From NCBI GenBank assembly GCA_016844485.1, contig JAENIZ010000003.1, positions 1 to 19,142 on the forward strand: 19,142 nt of DNA, written 5' to 3'. A model generated the notes under the pieces. It did not search any database and was not told the DNA's origin. It was given only the letters and a program-made list of their open reading frames with translations. Source of the DNA: Gammaproteobacteria bacterium (GTDB taxonomy: Bacteria > Pseudomonadota > Gammaproteobacteria > Eutrophobiales > Eutrophobiaceae). Both the position numbers and the translations under genes were made by a program. Of this stretch, positions 1-6,585 are shown in pieces. Numbering within the stretch: position 1 is the stretch's first letter; each line of letters opens with the position of its first letter.

Positions 1-304
1 GGACAATATTGATTATGCGTTCTCTGAGTGCCTCGGTGGGGGCTTCACCCGTTACCAATACAATCATGTTGTAACTGGTTACATTGAGATGTGCATTTTC
101 ATTAATCTCTTCATCTTTGAAAAAGGCCTGGATTGCCTTAAGCTCAATAGTCTCGTCTTCAATCAGGGTTCCGGTTGTTCGGGTATCATGCGCAACAGTA
201 GCACCTGTCGCACCGCCTGCTACAACGGCTGCCGCACAACCATGCAAAATCAAAGTGCTTAGCAGGTAAAAACATAATTTATATGTAAGTATAAATGTTT
301 TCAT
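1..304 (-). CDS. dolP: BON-domain outer-membrane lipoprotein, DolP/YraP-like (partial, C-terminus outside window)
   Basis: The first 101 residues are visible; the gene runs off the left edge. The N-terminus is a lipoprotein signal peptide: a hydrophobic stretch ending in L20-H21-G22-C23, so Cys23 is the likely lipidated residue (His at -2 is not the commonest lipobox residue). A small Ala/Gly-rich segment follows, then from about residue 43 a BON domain with the DolP-like run GTLIEDETIELKA and, further on, HLNVTSYN and LVTGEAP. In E. coli, DolP is an outer-membrane lipoprotein that supports envelope integrity; that role is transferred by family and synteny. Its ATG shares one base with the diaA stop (TAATG), so the two are probably translated together. 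Full DolP has two BON domains; only the first can be seen. Confidence 0.85.
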   Translation of the reverse strand, partial: MKTFILTYKLCFYLLSTLILHGCAAAVVAGGATGATVAHDTRTTGTLIEDETIELKAIQAFFKDEEINENAHLNVTSYNMIVLVTGEAPTEALRERIINIV

Positions 305-897
305 TATGAATCCTGTCCTAATAGTTGGCGATCAACGAGATCGCATAAAGAATGAATGATCATTATATGTACTTCCTGGATACGCGCAGTAGACCAACTG
401 GGCACGCGTATTTCAATATCCCCTTCTTGCATCAGATCAGCGACTTGTCCGCCTTCGCGACCGGTCACTGCAATGATGGCCATGGATCGATCATGTGCGG
501 CATCGATGGCGTGAATGATATTGTGTGATTCTCCACTGGTACTGAAGGCGAGTAATATATCACCTGGTTGACCGAGCGCACGTATCTGTTTGGAGAAAAT
601 ATCTGCAAATTGATAATCGTTGGCAATGGATGTCAGGGTTGATGTATCGGTAGTCAGGGCAATCGCCGGCAGGCCGGGACGTTCCATTTCAAATCGGTTC
701 AGCATCTCGGAAGAAAAATGCTGCGCATCTGCCGCTGACCCGCCATTGCCACAACTCAGTATCTTATGTTCCTGAAGCAGGCGATCGGCCATTAATGCAG
801 CCGCTTTTGCTATTAATGGCGCAAGCAACTCTACCGCCTCGGTTTTAAGCTGTATGCTTTCGTTAAAATTATCTCTGACTCGCTGAATTGGATCCAT
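304..897 (-). CDS. diaA: SIS-domain protein, DiaA / GmhA family
   Basis: This 197-residue protein is one SIS (sugar isomerase) domain. Visible hallmarks are CGNGGSAADAQHF (residues 49-61), LAFSTSGES (about 116-124) and ARIQEVH (171-177). Position between yraN and dolP argues for DiaA, which in E. coli binds DnaA and promotes initiation at oriC. RFEMERPGLPAIAL also resembles DiaA closely. However, the residues that make GmhA a zinc-dependent sedoheptulose-7-phosphate isomerase appear retained: His60, Glu64, Gln174 and His182. E. coli DiaA, as I recall it, has lost some of these (Ser for the Glu, Asn for the last His). The protein could therefore be a DnaA partner, an active heptose isomerase, or both. 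Start is ATG; the stop overlaps the dolP start by one base. The gap to yraN is 36 bases. Confidence 0.88.
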   Translation of the reverse strand: MDPIQRVRDNFNESIQLKTEAVELLAPLIAKAAALMADRLLQEHKILSCGNGGSAADAQHFSSEMLNRFEMERPGLPAIALTTDTSTLTSIANDYQFADIFSKQIRALGQPGDILLAFSTSGESHNIIHAIDAAHDRSMAIIAVTGREGGQVADLMQEGDIEIRVPSWSTARIQEVHIMIIHSLCDLVDRQLLGQDS

Positions 898-933
898 GGT
901 TGCAAATTGACAGGTAATATGACGGCATGTTTA

Positions 934-1308
934 TTATGCCTGAAATGCGTTTTTTATCCATCCTATCTCAGGCTTGTCAGTTGGTCCTGATATTATCACA
1001 ACATCAAATCTGCAGGGTTGTTTGGATGCCGCGCGATTAGATTGCAAGTAATACTGGCCGGTATTGATAATTCGAGCACATTTTTGTGTATCAATTGACT
1101 CAAGCGCGTCGAGGTAGCGATCGTTTGCACGGTACCTGACTTCTACAAATGCAATGACATTTTTATCCTGCATGATTAAATCGATTTCACCACCTGGTCC
1201 ATGATAGTTACGCTCGAGCGGCTTCAATCCTTGTTTCTTCAAGTAATCAAATGCCATGTTTTCTGCCCATTGGCCACGCTGGTAAGTATTGTGTGCAATG
1301 ATTGACAC
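934..1308 (-). CDS. yraN: YraN family (UPF0102) nuclease-fold protein
   Basis: The 124-residue protein has the full UPF0102 signature: RGQWAENMAFDYL near the N-terminus, ERNYHGPGGEIDLI at about residues 32-45, FVEVRYR at about 54-60, and the C-terminal RFDVVII followed by a Trp and AF. The Glu-Ile-Asp and Glu-Val-Arg pairs fit the PD-(D/E)XK / Holliday-junction-resolvase-like fold predicted for the family; the substrate is not established. The start is GTG, only three bases after the lpoA stop, and no well-spaced Shine-Dalgarno sequence is visible, so translation probably depends on ribosomes finishing lpoA. Length is normal for the family. Confidence 0.92.
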   Translation of the reverse strand: MSIIAHNTYQRGQWAENMAFDYLKKQGLKPLERNYHGPGGEIDLIMQDKNVIAFVEVRYRANDRYLDALESIDTQKCARIINTGQYYLQSNRAASKQPCRFDVVIISGPTDKPEIGWIKNAFQA

Positions 1309-1311
1309 TCT

Positions 1312-3192
1312 TTAGTGTGTGCTCCCGGCATCAAGCAATTGTGGAGTGCCATTTACAAATTTTGTCCAGGTTAATTGCCGTTGTATACGCCCGTCTTTAG
1401 TAGCTTTCAGAAGGCCGGTTTCACCCTCAAATCGTTCATTCTGCATGAAGAGTCTCCCGAGATGTGGGATGATTCGATAAGCATCTATCCCAAATGCATA
1501 AAGGCGTCTGTAGGCAGATTCATTCTGTTCCCAGTTATTATTTAATGTCTGTTGCAATGGCGAATACACATGTCCGGGATCAACCACCCACGGCATATCA
1601 GCGAATACTACATTATTAATGTCGTTATCCGCTTCCGGATCGGGGACACCCGAATAAACACTGGATATCGAATAAGCATCGATATCATCAGCACGGTAAT
1701 AACGCAATTGCGGGATCAATTGCCTGGCCATTACCGGTGTAGCCGCTATGAAGATAAAATCTGCATCCTGTCGTCGTCGCGGCTCAGAATCTATTTTTCT
1801 ACCCATAATTGTGGTGAGCTCTTTTGCCCGTTGCTCGCTTTTATCGATATTGAGTAATAACTTGACCGGAGTTGAGTAATCCTGTGTGTCTGCTGAAATT
1901 CTGGCCCGTTCAAGAATTTTCCCTCCAAGTTTTTCCCACTGTGAATTAAAGGCGTTGTAAAGACGATCACCCCAGGTTGTTTCGGGTGTAATAACCAGTG
2001 CATAGGCATGACCATCAAACCAGGCACGATCTGCCGCCTGAAACGCTTCATCCTCAGGCAAGAGTCCAAACTGAAAAACTGCAGGAAGTACGGATGCTTG
2101 ATCAGTATTGGTTGTATCTTCAGAAATAATATCATGTTGATTCAGCGCAAGAGTTTTAACAGGCAAGTTGCCATTGCTAATGAGTTCTGCAACAGCCTCC
2201 TTTTCCAGAGGACCAACTATAAAATCCGCTCCGTCAGCTACGGCATTTTGATAGGTAGCCAGGATATTCTGTTTATCAGTGTCATAGATTTTGATAATTG
2301 GCTTGTTATCTGTTGAACCTTCATACCATGCCGCCAGAAAGCCTTCACGTATAGCGAGTGATATATCGCGATATTGCGCGCCAAATGGCAGTAATAATGC
2401 AATTTGACGTGGCTGAAGGTTTACTTGTTCAGTCAGTGTGAATATTTCCGGAACGATGTATTCCCTGGCCGCGTGTCCAGGATAGCGCTGGTTCCATGCT
2501 TCAATGGCTGTTTCCAGGTTTAACCTGTTATGCAGCATCGTTTTGGTGAGTATCGCCAGTTCCAGCCAGCCCAGAGTATCACCGGTGGATACTGTGCGTT
2601 GTTGTTCAAGTTCGGGTACAGGGATCTGTGATAACAGGTGCCAGATTGACTGGTAGTTTTCGCGGAATTCTTCTGCCGTATCCAGATATGCCTCAAGTAC
2701 TAGCCGTTCATTTACAGCACTATCAAGATCCTCATTTTGTTCATAGGCTATTGCCCTGGTTTCATGGTATGTAGACAAGAGTGGGCGCGATGAGTCGACC
2801 GGGAGTTCAATATCCAGCCAGTTTATGGCGGCTGCAGGTGAGTTTTCGCTGATTGCAATCCGTGCATGTAGGATATTATTTTGCGTGATTTGTATTCCGG
2901 TCAACTTTTTCCGTTCCAGGTCAGCCAGCAGCTGTTTTGCAGGGTCTATTTCATTTCCCTCTATATAGGCACCGGCAGCTTTCAATCTATATGATTCGGT
3001 GTTTTTTGTATCATGTTCAGCAAGTAAAAGATATTCTTCTGCGGCAGCGGAATAATTTCGGGCAAGTAAATATTCACGCGCCTGCTGCTCAGGATCGATG
3101 GATATCTGATCAGGCGGTTCTTTGGTCACGGCACCGGGGCCGCATCCGGATAAAACTAGAATAACAATTCCAAGAATTGTCAGCTGGCGCAT
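1312..3192 (-). CDS. lpoA: LpoA-type outer-membrane lipoprotein activator of penicillin-binding proteins
   Basis: Read from the ATG at 3192, the protein is about 626 residues and opens with a lipoprotein signal peptide ending L14-S15-G16-C17. The reading frame continues upstream to 3258 with another ATG at 3210, but 3192 gives the cleanest signal peptide; no convincing ribosome-binding site separates the choices. Residues of roughly 30-250 are helical and repeat-like (EYLLARNYSAAAEEYLLLA), matching the N-terminal TPR-like domain of LpoA. From about residue 260 (RQIALLLPFGAQYRDISLA) comes a periplasmic-binding-protein-like fold, including VGPLEKEAV. In E. coli, LpoA reaches from the outer membrane to stimulate PBP1A. 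Placement next to rsmI and yraN is the conserved arrangement. It is first in a four-gene minus-strand run. Confidence 0.9.
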   Translation of the reverse strand: MRQLTILGIVILVLSGCGPGAVTKEPPDQISIDPEQQAREYLLARNYSAAAEEYLLLAEHDTKNTESYRLKAAGAYIEGNEIDPAKQLLADLERKKLTGIQITQNNILHARIAISENSPAAAINWLDIELPVDSSRPLLSTYHETRAIAYEQNEDLDSAVNERLVLEAYLDTAEEFRENYQSIWHLLSQIPVPELEQQRTVSTGDTLGWLELAILTKTMLHNRLNLETAIEAWNQRYPGHAAREYIVPEIFTLTEQVNLQPRQIALLLPFGAQYRDISLAIREGFLAAWYEGSTDNKPIIKIYDTDKQNILATYQNAVADGADFIVGPLEKEAVAELISNGNLPVKTLALNQHDIISEDTTNTDQASVLPAVFQFGLLPEDEAFQAADRAWFDGHAYALVITPETTWGDRLYNAFNSQWEKLGGKILERARISADTQDYSTPVKLLLNIDKSEQRAKELTTIMGRKIDSEPRRRQDADFIFIAATPVMARQLIPQLRYYRADDIDAYSISSVYSGVPDPEADNDINNVVFADMPWVVDPGHVYSPLQQTLNNNWEQNESAYRRLYAFGIDAYRIIPHLGRLFMQNERFEGETGLLKATKDGRIQRQLTWTKFVNGTPQLLDAGSTH

Positions 3193-3251
3193 GGATATAA
3201 TATCTAACATAGCTATGAGAATATGACTACAGTATCGAAGTGAGGTTTCAC
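3193..3251. promoter_or_regulatory. Divergent lpoA / rsmI intergenic region
   Basis: These 59 bases separate the divergent starts of lpoA (minus) and rsmI (plus) and must hold at least part of both promoters. I do not see a convincing -35/-10 pair in either direction. The only clear element is a GAGG-type Shine-Dalgarno sequence at about 3240-3245, correctly spaced for the rsmI GTG at 3252. Promoters may extend into the opposing coding sequences. Confidence 0.4.
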
Positions 3252-4097
3252 GTGTCAATTATTCCAGGATCCCTGTATATTATAGCGACGCCAATCGGTA
3301 ATCTTGAAGATTTAAGTCCCCGGGCGTTGGAAATTTTGGGGAATGTTGATCTCATTCTTGCAGAAGACACCCGGCATAGCACACAATTGCTGCATCATTA
3401 TGGTGTGCACACCCCAATGCAGGCATATCATGACCATAATGAACGGAAATTAGTGTCACGCATTATCAGCAGGTTGCATAAAAATGAAACCATCGCCCTG
3501 ATTTCAGATGCGGGTACGCCATTAATCAGCGACCCTGGTTATCATCTGGTTACCGCCGCCCATGCTGAAGGTATCAAGGTAGTTCCGATACCTGGACCCT
3601 CTGCGCTTATCAGTGCATTATCCGTATCAGGTATTGCAACAGATCGATTTGTATTTGAAGGATATTTACCGGCCAGACAGGCGGCCCGCCGCAATCGCTT
3701 ATATGATCTTGCAACAGAACAAAGGACGCTGGTTTTTTTCGAAGCGCCTCACCGTATTGTCCAGTGTGTAGAAGATGCTGTCAGTTGTCTGGGATCGGAT
3801 CGTAATGCGACACTGGCCAAGGAACTGACCAAACAATATGAAACTGTACGCAAGGATACTTTGATCAATTTGCTGGATTGGTTGGATAAAGACGACAAGC
3901 TGCAAAAAGGTGAGTTTGTTCTGATTATTGCTGGTGCCAGCGAGGCCGAACTTAATGAAATTGAGGCGGTCAGAGTCTTGAAAATATTATTGCAGTCACT
4001 ATCTGTGAAAGAGGCCGCAACATTTGCGGCCGAGATTCTGCATGACAATAGAAACAGGATGTATAAATTGGCAATAATGCTGAAGGAAGATAAGTGA
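3252..4097 (+). CDS. rsmI: 16S rRNA (cytidine1402-2'-O)-methyltransferase RsmI
   Basis: The 281-residue protein belongs to the SAM-dependent tetrapyrrole-methylase fold and matches RsmI along its length: YIIATPIGNLEDL near the start, AEDTRHS, SDAGTPLISDPGYHLV, VPIPGPSALISALS, then EGYLPARQAARRN and ELTKQYET. RsmI adds the 2'-O-methyl group to C1402 of 16S rRNA in the decoding centre. The frame can also begin at GTG 3240, but GTG 3252 is preferred because GAAGTGAGG lies at the right distance upstream, and the resulting MSIIPGSLYIIATPIGN fits family N-termini. RsmH, encoded about 1.3 kb downstream, methylates N4 of the same base. Confidence 0.95.
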   Translation: MSIIPGSLYIIATPIGNLEDLSPRALEILGNVDLILAEDTRHSTQLLHHYGVHTPMQAYHDHNERKLVSRIISRLHKNETIALISDAGTPLISDPGYHLVTAAHAEGIKVVPIPGPSALISALSVSGIATDRFVFEGYLPARQAARRNRLYDLATEQRTLVFFEAPHRIVQCVEDAVSCLGSDRNATLAKELTKQYETVRKDTLINLLDWLDKDDKLQKGEFVLIIAGASEAELNEIEAVRVLKILLQSLSVKEAATFAAEILHDNRNRMYKLAIMLKEDK

Positions 4098-4119
4098 CAA
4101 TGTTTTAATCAGGTAAGTA

Positions 4120-4140
4120 CTGTCTTGCATATTGAGACAG
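4120..4140. repeat. Inverted repeat between rsmI and rnpB
   Basis: CTGTCT at 4120-4125 and AGACAG at 4135-4140 form a perfect 6-bp inverted repeat with a 9-base loop. It lies 23 bases after the rsmI stop. No T-run follows, so it is a weak candidate for a simple intrinsic terminator; it could equally stabilise the rsmI 3' end or be chance. It overlaps the possible -35 region of rnpB. Confidence 0.4.
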
Positions 4141-4159
4141 CATGCTTGAAACTTATATA
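4132..4159 (+). promoter_or_regulatory. Possible rnpB promoter
   Basis: TTGAGA at 4132-4137 and TATATA at 4154-4159, separated by 16 bases, could be the -35 and -10 elements for rnpB. The drawback is that the -10 ends almost at the inferred 5' end of the P1 helix, implying a start a few bases inside it. The exact start cannot be fixed by eye. Confidence 0.3.
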
Positions 4160-4619
4160 GAGGAAGTCGACCGGGCAATCGCCGCCGAAAATCGGTGGAG
4201 GAAAGTCCGGGCTCCGCAGGACAGGGTGCCAGATAACGTCTGGGAGGCGTAAGCCTACGGAAAGTACCACAGAAAATATACCGCCCCACCACTATCCCGG
4301 AAGTAATATGTAGGTTATTAATAGCGTAATCTGTAAGTATGCATTCACTAATAACTGATCTATTTCGTCCGGGTTAGTGGCGGGGTAAGGGTGAAATGGT
4401 GTGGTAAGAGCGCACCGCGTCGGTAGTAATACCGCCGGCAGGGTAAACCCCACCTGGAGCAAGACCAAATAGAGGGGCCGGTTTAAGATAACCATGCGCG
4501 GTCCGCGCTGTCCCTGGGTAGGTCGCTTGAGATGTATGGTGACATACATCCTAGATGAATGATTGTCACCGTTGGCTCATGCTGACGGCACAGAACCCGG
4601 CTTATAGGTCGGCTCCCTC
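4160..4619 (+). ncRNA. rnpB: RNase P RNA, bacterial type A (rnpB)
   Basis: This is the catalytic RNA of RNase P, which matures tRNA 5' ends. Conserved blocks appear in order: GAGGAAAGTCCGGGCTCC (from about 4196), CAGGGTGCCAGATAACG, the GGGAGGC...GCCTACGGAAAGT segment, GGTAAGGGTGAAA (about 4384-4396), GGTAAGAGCGCACCGCG, AGGGTAAACCCCACCTGGAG, CAAGACCAAATAG, GGGTAGGTCGCTTGAG, TAGATGAATGATTGTC, and ACAGAACCCGGCTTATAG near the 3' end. P1 forms between GAGGAAGTCGACC at the 5' end and GGTCGGCTCCCTC at the 3' end with one mismatch. P3 is very short (CCGCCGA-AAA-TCGGTGG). P12 is greatly enlarged (listed separately). The 460-base length exceeds the roughly 350-380 usual in relatives mainly because of that arm. 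Ends are inferred from P1 pairing. Confidence 0.97.
4289..4380 (+). other. Extended P12 arm within rnpB
   Basis: Between conserved core segments of rnpB the RNA can fold into a long rod: CCACTA (4289-4294) with TAGTGG (4375-4380), a T-T mismatch, CCCGG (4296-4300) with CCGGG (4369-4373), an internal loop, GTTATTA (4314-4320) with TAATAAC (4349-4355), and an inner GCGTA (4324-4328) with TATGC (4338-4342). The outer pairing is perfect apart from one mismatch, which supports a real structural arm rather than junk. In E. coli and Pseudomonas the P12 hairpin is only about 12-20 bases. P12 is a known site of length variation, distant from the catalytic core. Confidence 0.8.
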
Positions 4620-4634
4620 ACTATCTTTTCGCGT

Positions 4635-4654
4635 CCAATAATAGGTTGGTTTTT
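4635..4654 (+). terminator. Probable intrinsic terminator after rnpB
   Basis: CCAAT (4635-4639) pairs with GTTGG (4645-4649, one G-T wobble) around a 5-base loop and is followed at once by five T residues (4650-4654). The stem is short and only moderately stable, but it lies about 15 bases after the RNase P RNA 3' end, where a terminator is expected. Confidence 0.5.
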
Positions 4655-4748
4655 CCTTGAGTATAACTTTAATAATATTATGCAACTTAATGATATAAAA
4701 TAGGTTATTAGAAAGATAAAATTGAAATTTCATGTCTTCCAGCAACTT

Positions 4749-4777
4749 TTGACACATAAGTATTTGTTAAATAAGAC
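4749..4777 (+). promoter_or_regulatory. Possible upstream mraZ promoter
   Basis: A perfect TTGACA (4749-4754) is followed 17 bases later by TAAGAC (4772-4777), a poor -10 match. It lies in the AT-rich stretch (4655-4807) between the rnpB terminator and the main mraZ promoter, where I see no gene. It could be a secondary, activator-dependent promoter or chance in AT-rich sequence. Confidence 0.25.
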
Positions 4778-4807
4778 AGATTTACTCTCAAAAAACACAA
4801 AGTTTTC

Positions 4808-4837
4808 TTGACATTATCCTTCCCAAATACCTATGAT
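4808..4837 (+). promoter_or_regulatory. Main promoter of mraZ and the dcw cluster
   Basis: TTGACA (4808-4813), an 18-base spacer and TATGAT (4832-4837) form a near-consensus sigma70 promoter. The expected transcription start, around 4843-4846, coincides with the first GTGG repeat. The resulting mRNA would have a leader of about 50 bases before the mraZ GTG. This is the strongest promoter-like sequence in the window and probably drives the following genes, as Pmra does in E. coli. Confidence 0.75.
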
Positions 4838-4844
4838 TCATTAA

Positions 4845-4869
4845 GTGGGGATTTGTGGGTGATTGTGGT
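4845..4869 (+). promoter_or_regulatory. MraZ operator: three 10-bp-spaced GTGG repeats
   Basis: Three direct repeats begin exactly ten bases apart: GTGGGG at 4845, GTGGGT at 4855 and GTGGTT at 4865. MraZ proteins are known to bind TGGGN repeats with 5-base spacers just upstream of mraZ, giving one contact per helical turn. The repeats start 7 bases after the -10 element, so MraZ binding would block initiation or early elongation: autorepression of the cluster. The third repeat is the most degenerate. Confidence 0.85.
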
Positions 4870-4896
4870 TAATTATAATCTTGCAGGGGACTTCTG

Positions 4897-5355
4897 GTGT
4901 TTCGCGGATTCAGCATACTCAGTGTTGATAGTAAAGGCCGTCTGGCTGTGCCCAGCCGCTACCGTCAACGGCTTATATCCCTCTCTGAGGGCAATCTTGT
5001 CCTGACGCTTAATCCGCTGGATCGATCCCTTTGGTTATATCCCCTGTCTGAGTGGGAATTGATCGAATCCAAGCTGGCAGGGCTGTCTGATTTTGATAAA
5101 CAGGGCAGGCGTGCCAAGCAAATGATGCGTGGTTATGCGACAGACTGTCAGTTGGACGGTCAGGGGCGGATCCTGATCCCACAGGAATTACGTGCTCACG
5201 CAGGACTCGGAAGACAGGCGGTTATTCTGGGTCAAGGTAATAAGTTTGAGATATGGGATGAGCAGGCATGGAGCAAGTTGCGTGATGAGTGGTTGTATGA
5301 AGTGGGTAAAGATTCCGGAGAACCGTCAGACGCGCTTAAATCCCTGTCATTATGA
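4897..5355 (+). CDS. mraZ: Transcriptional regulator MraZ
   Basis: The 152-residue protein equals the E. coli MraZ length. It has the two AbrB-like half-domains, each with the family DxxxR motif: DSKGR at about residues 11-15 and DGQGR at about 86-90. The start is GTG, preceded by AGGGGA at 4885-4890 with 6-base spacing; the resulting MFRG N-terminus is typical. MraZ forms ring-shaped oligomers that bind tandem TGGG repeats and repress their own operon, and such repeats lie directly upstream. It is the first gene of the dcw cluster; 28 bases separate it from rsmH. Confidence 0.97.
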   Translation: MFRGFSILSVDSKGRLAVPSRYRQRLISLSEGNLVLTLNPLDRSLWLYPLSEWELIESKLAGLSDFDKQGRRAKQMMRGYATDCQLDGQGRILIPQELRAHAGLGRQAVILGQGNKFEIWDEQAWSKLRDEWLYEVGKDSGEPSDALKSLSL

Positions 5356-5383
5356 TTGATTAATATAAATTGCCGCCTGGCAA

Positions 5384-6325
5384 ATGAATATTACGGAGTA
5401 TGACCATACACCGGTACTGTTAAATGAGGTATTACAGCATCTTAAAGTCCGACCGGATGGTTTTTATGTCGACTGCACTTTCGGGCGCGGGGGTCATGGC
5501 AAGGCGATCTTGCAACAGCTTGCAGAACAGGGACGATTGCTTGCCATTGATAAAGACCCTGCTGCAATTGCGGCTGCTAGTAAAGAGTTGCGAGATGATC
5601 CACGAATTACATTAGTACATGGACCATACACGATAATGAGCCAACAAATAGAGACTCAAGGCAAAATGGGTCAGGTTGACGGTATAATATTTGATCTTGG
5701 CGTCTCTTCTCCGCAACTTGATAACCCCGCACGAGGTTTCAGTTTTCAAAACGATGGTGTACTTGATATGCGCATGGATACCACCAAAGGTATTACAGCG
5801 GCAAAATGGTTAAGTTGTGCCAGGGAAAAAGAAATTACTGAAGTTTTGCAAAGCTACGGCGAAGAACGATATGCGAGGAGAATTGCCAGGGCAGTTATAA
5901 AGGCACGCTCTGAAAATCCTTTAAAGACCACACAACAACTTGCCGGACTGGTTTCGGAAACTGTTCCAACAAGAGAAAAACATAAACATCCGGCTACCCG
6001 GACATTCCAGGCCATACGTATTTTTATAAACCGTGAACTGGACGAGTTGCGTGTGGCACTCGCGCAGACAATTGATGTATTGGGTGTTGGTGGGCGATTG
6101 CTGGTTATCAGTTTTCATTCCCTGGAGGACAGATTGGTAAAACGGTTTATGCGCAATGAATCACGCGGTGATAGTTACCCTCTCGAGATACCGGTAACGC
6201 ATGATTTGATAAGACCAAGATTAAAGATCATTGGTAAGGCAGTTTACCCCTCAGGCAGGGAAATCAGTGAAAATCCACGCGCCAGAAGCGCAGTGATGAG
6301 AATTGCTGAGCGGGTAACAGGATGA
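5384..6325 (+). CDS. rsmH: 16S rRNA (cytosine1402-N4)-methyltransferase RsmH
   Basis: The 313-residue protein matches RsmH (MraW) throughout: HTPVLLNEVL, the SAM-binding loop VDCTFGRGGHGKAIL at about residues 29-43, FDLGVSSPQLDNPARGFSF, DMRMD, HPATRTFQAIRIFINRELDEL, and VISFHSLEDRLVKRFM. It methylates N4 of C1402 in 16S rRNA, tuning decoding at the P site. The ATG lacks a strong Shine-Dalgarno sequence, and translation may partly follow from mraZ, 28 bases upstream. Its TGA stop overlaps the ftsL ATG (ATGA). No deletion or odd residue seen. Confidence 0.97.
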   Translation: MNITEYDHTPVLLNEVLQHLKVRPDGFYVDCTFGRGGHGKAILQQLAEQGRLLAIDKDPAAIAAASKELRDDPRITLVHGPYTIMSQQIETQGKMGQVDGIIFDLGVSSPQLDNPARGFSFQNDGVLDMRMDTTKGITAAKWLSCAREKEITEVLQSYGEERYARRIARAVIKARSENPLKTTQQLAGLVSETVPTREKHKHPATRTFQAIRIFINRELDELRVALAQTIDVLGVGGRLLVISFHSLEDRLVKRFMRNESRGDSYPLEIPVTHDLIRPRLKIIGKAVYPSGREISENPRARSAVMRIAERVTG

Positions 6326-6585
6326 GGATATTTGTTTTTTGGATTCTTGTGGCGGCAGTATTCATTTCTGCAGTGGAGGTTGTTGTAGCCCGCCACCAGG
6401 CACGAAAATTATTTGTTGAGATTCAAACACTCGAAAAAGTCAGAGATGAATTGGATGAAGAATGGGGCCGTTTACAGCTTGAACAGAGCACCTGGGCAAC
6501 GGATATACGCATAGAATCCCTGACACATGGTGAAATGGACATGAAAACACCAGACATGAATTCTATTGTGTTATTGGCTAAATGA
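6322..6585 (+). CDS. ftsL: Cell division protein FtsL
   Basis: A small bitopic protein of 87 residues. It has a short cytoplasmic N-terminus, one hydrophobic membrane segment at about residues 3-22 (FVFWILVAAVFISAVEVVV), then a periplasmic coiled-coil-like region rich in Glu, Leu and Arg (about 28-60), and the C-terminal RIES and VLL elements found in FtsL. FtsL forms a complex with FtsB and FtsQ and activates FtsWI at the septum. Identity rests on topology and on position between rsmH and ftsI, since FtsL sequences diverge quickly. It overlaps both neighbours by four bases (ATGA). Confidence 0.92.
   Translation: MRIFVFWILVAAVFISAVEVVVARHQARKLFVEIQTLEKVRDELDEEWGRLQLEQSTWATDIRIESLTHGEMDMKTPDMNSIVLLAK

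Noticed and set aside
84..269. Plus-strand frame at the left end
   Set aside because: It is the antisense shadow of the BON-domain lipoprotein, whose signal peptide and domain are clear on the minus strand.
4292..4549. Reading frame antisense to rnpB
   Set aside because: It lies wholly on the complement of a conserved structural RNA and resembles no protein I know.
4874..4879. Perfect TATAAT as a second mraZ -10 element
   Set aside because: There is no acceptable -35 at 16-18 bases, and a start about 7 bases downstream would fall on the mraZ ribosome-binding site.
4808..5005. 65-residue frame across the mraZ promoter and start
   Set aside because: It begins inside the promoter and overlaps mraZ in another frame; no ribosome-binding site and no protein-like features.
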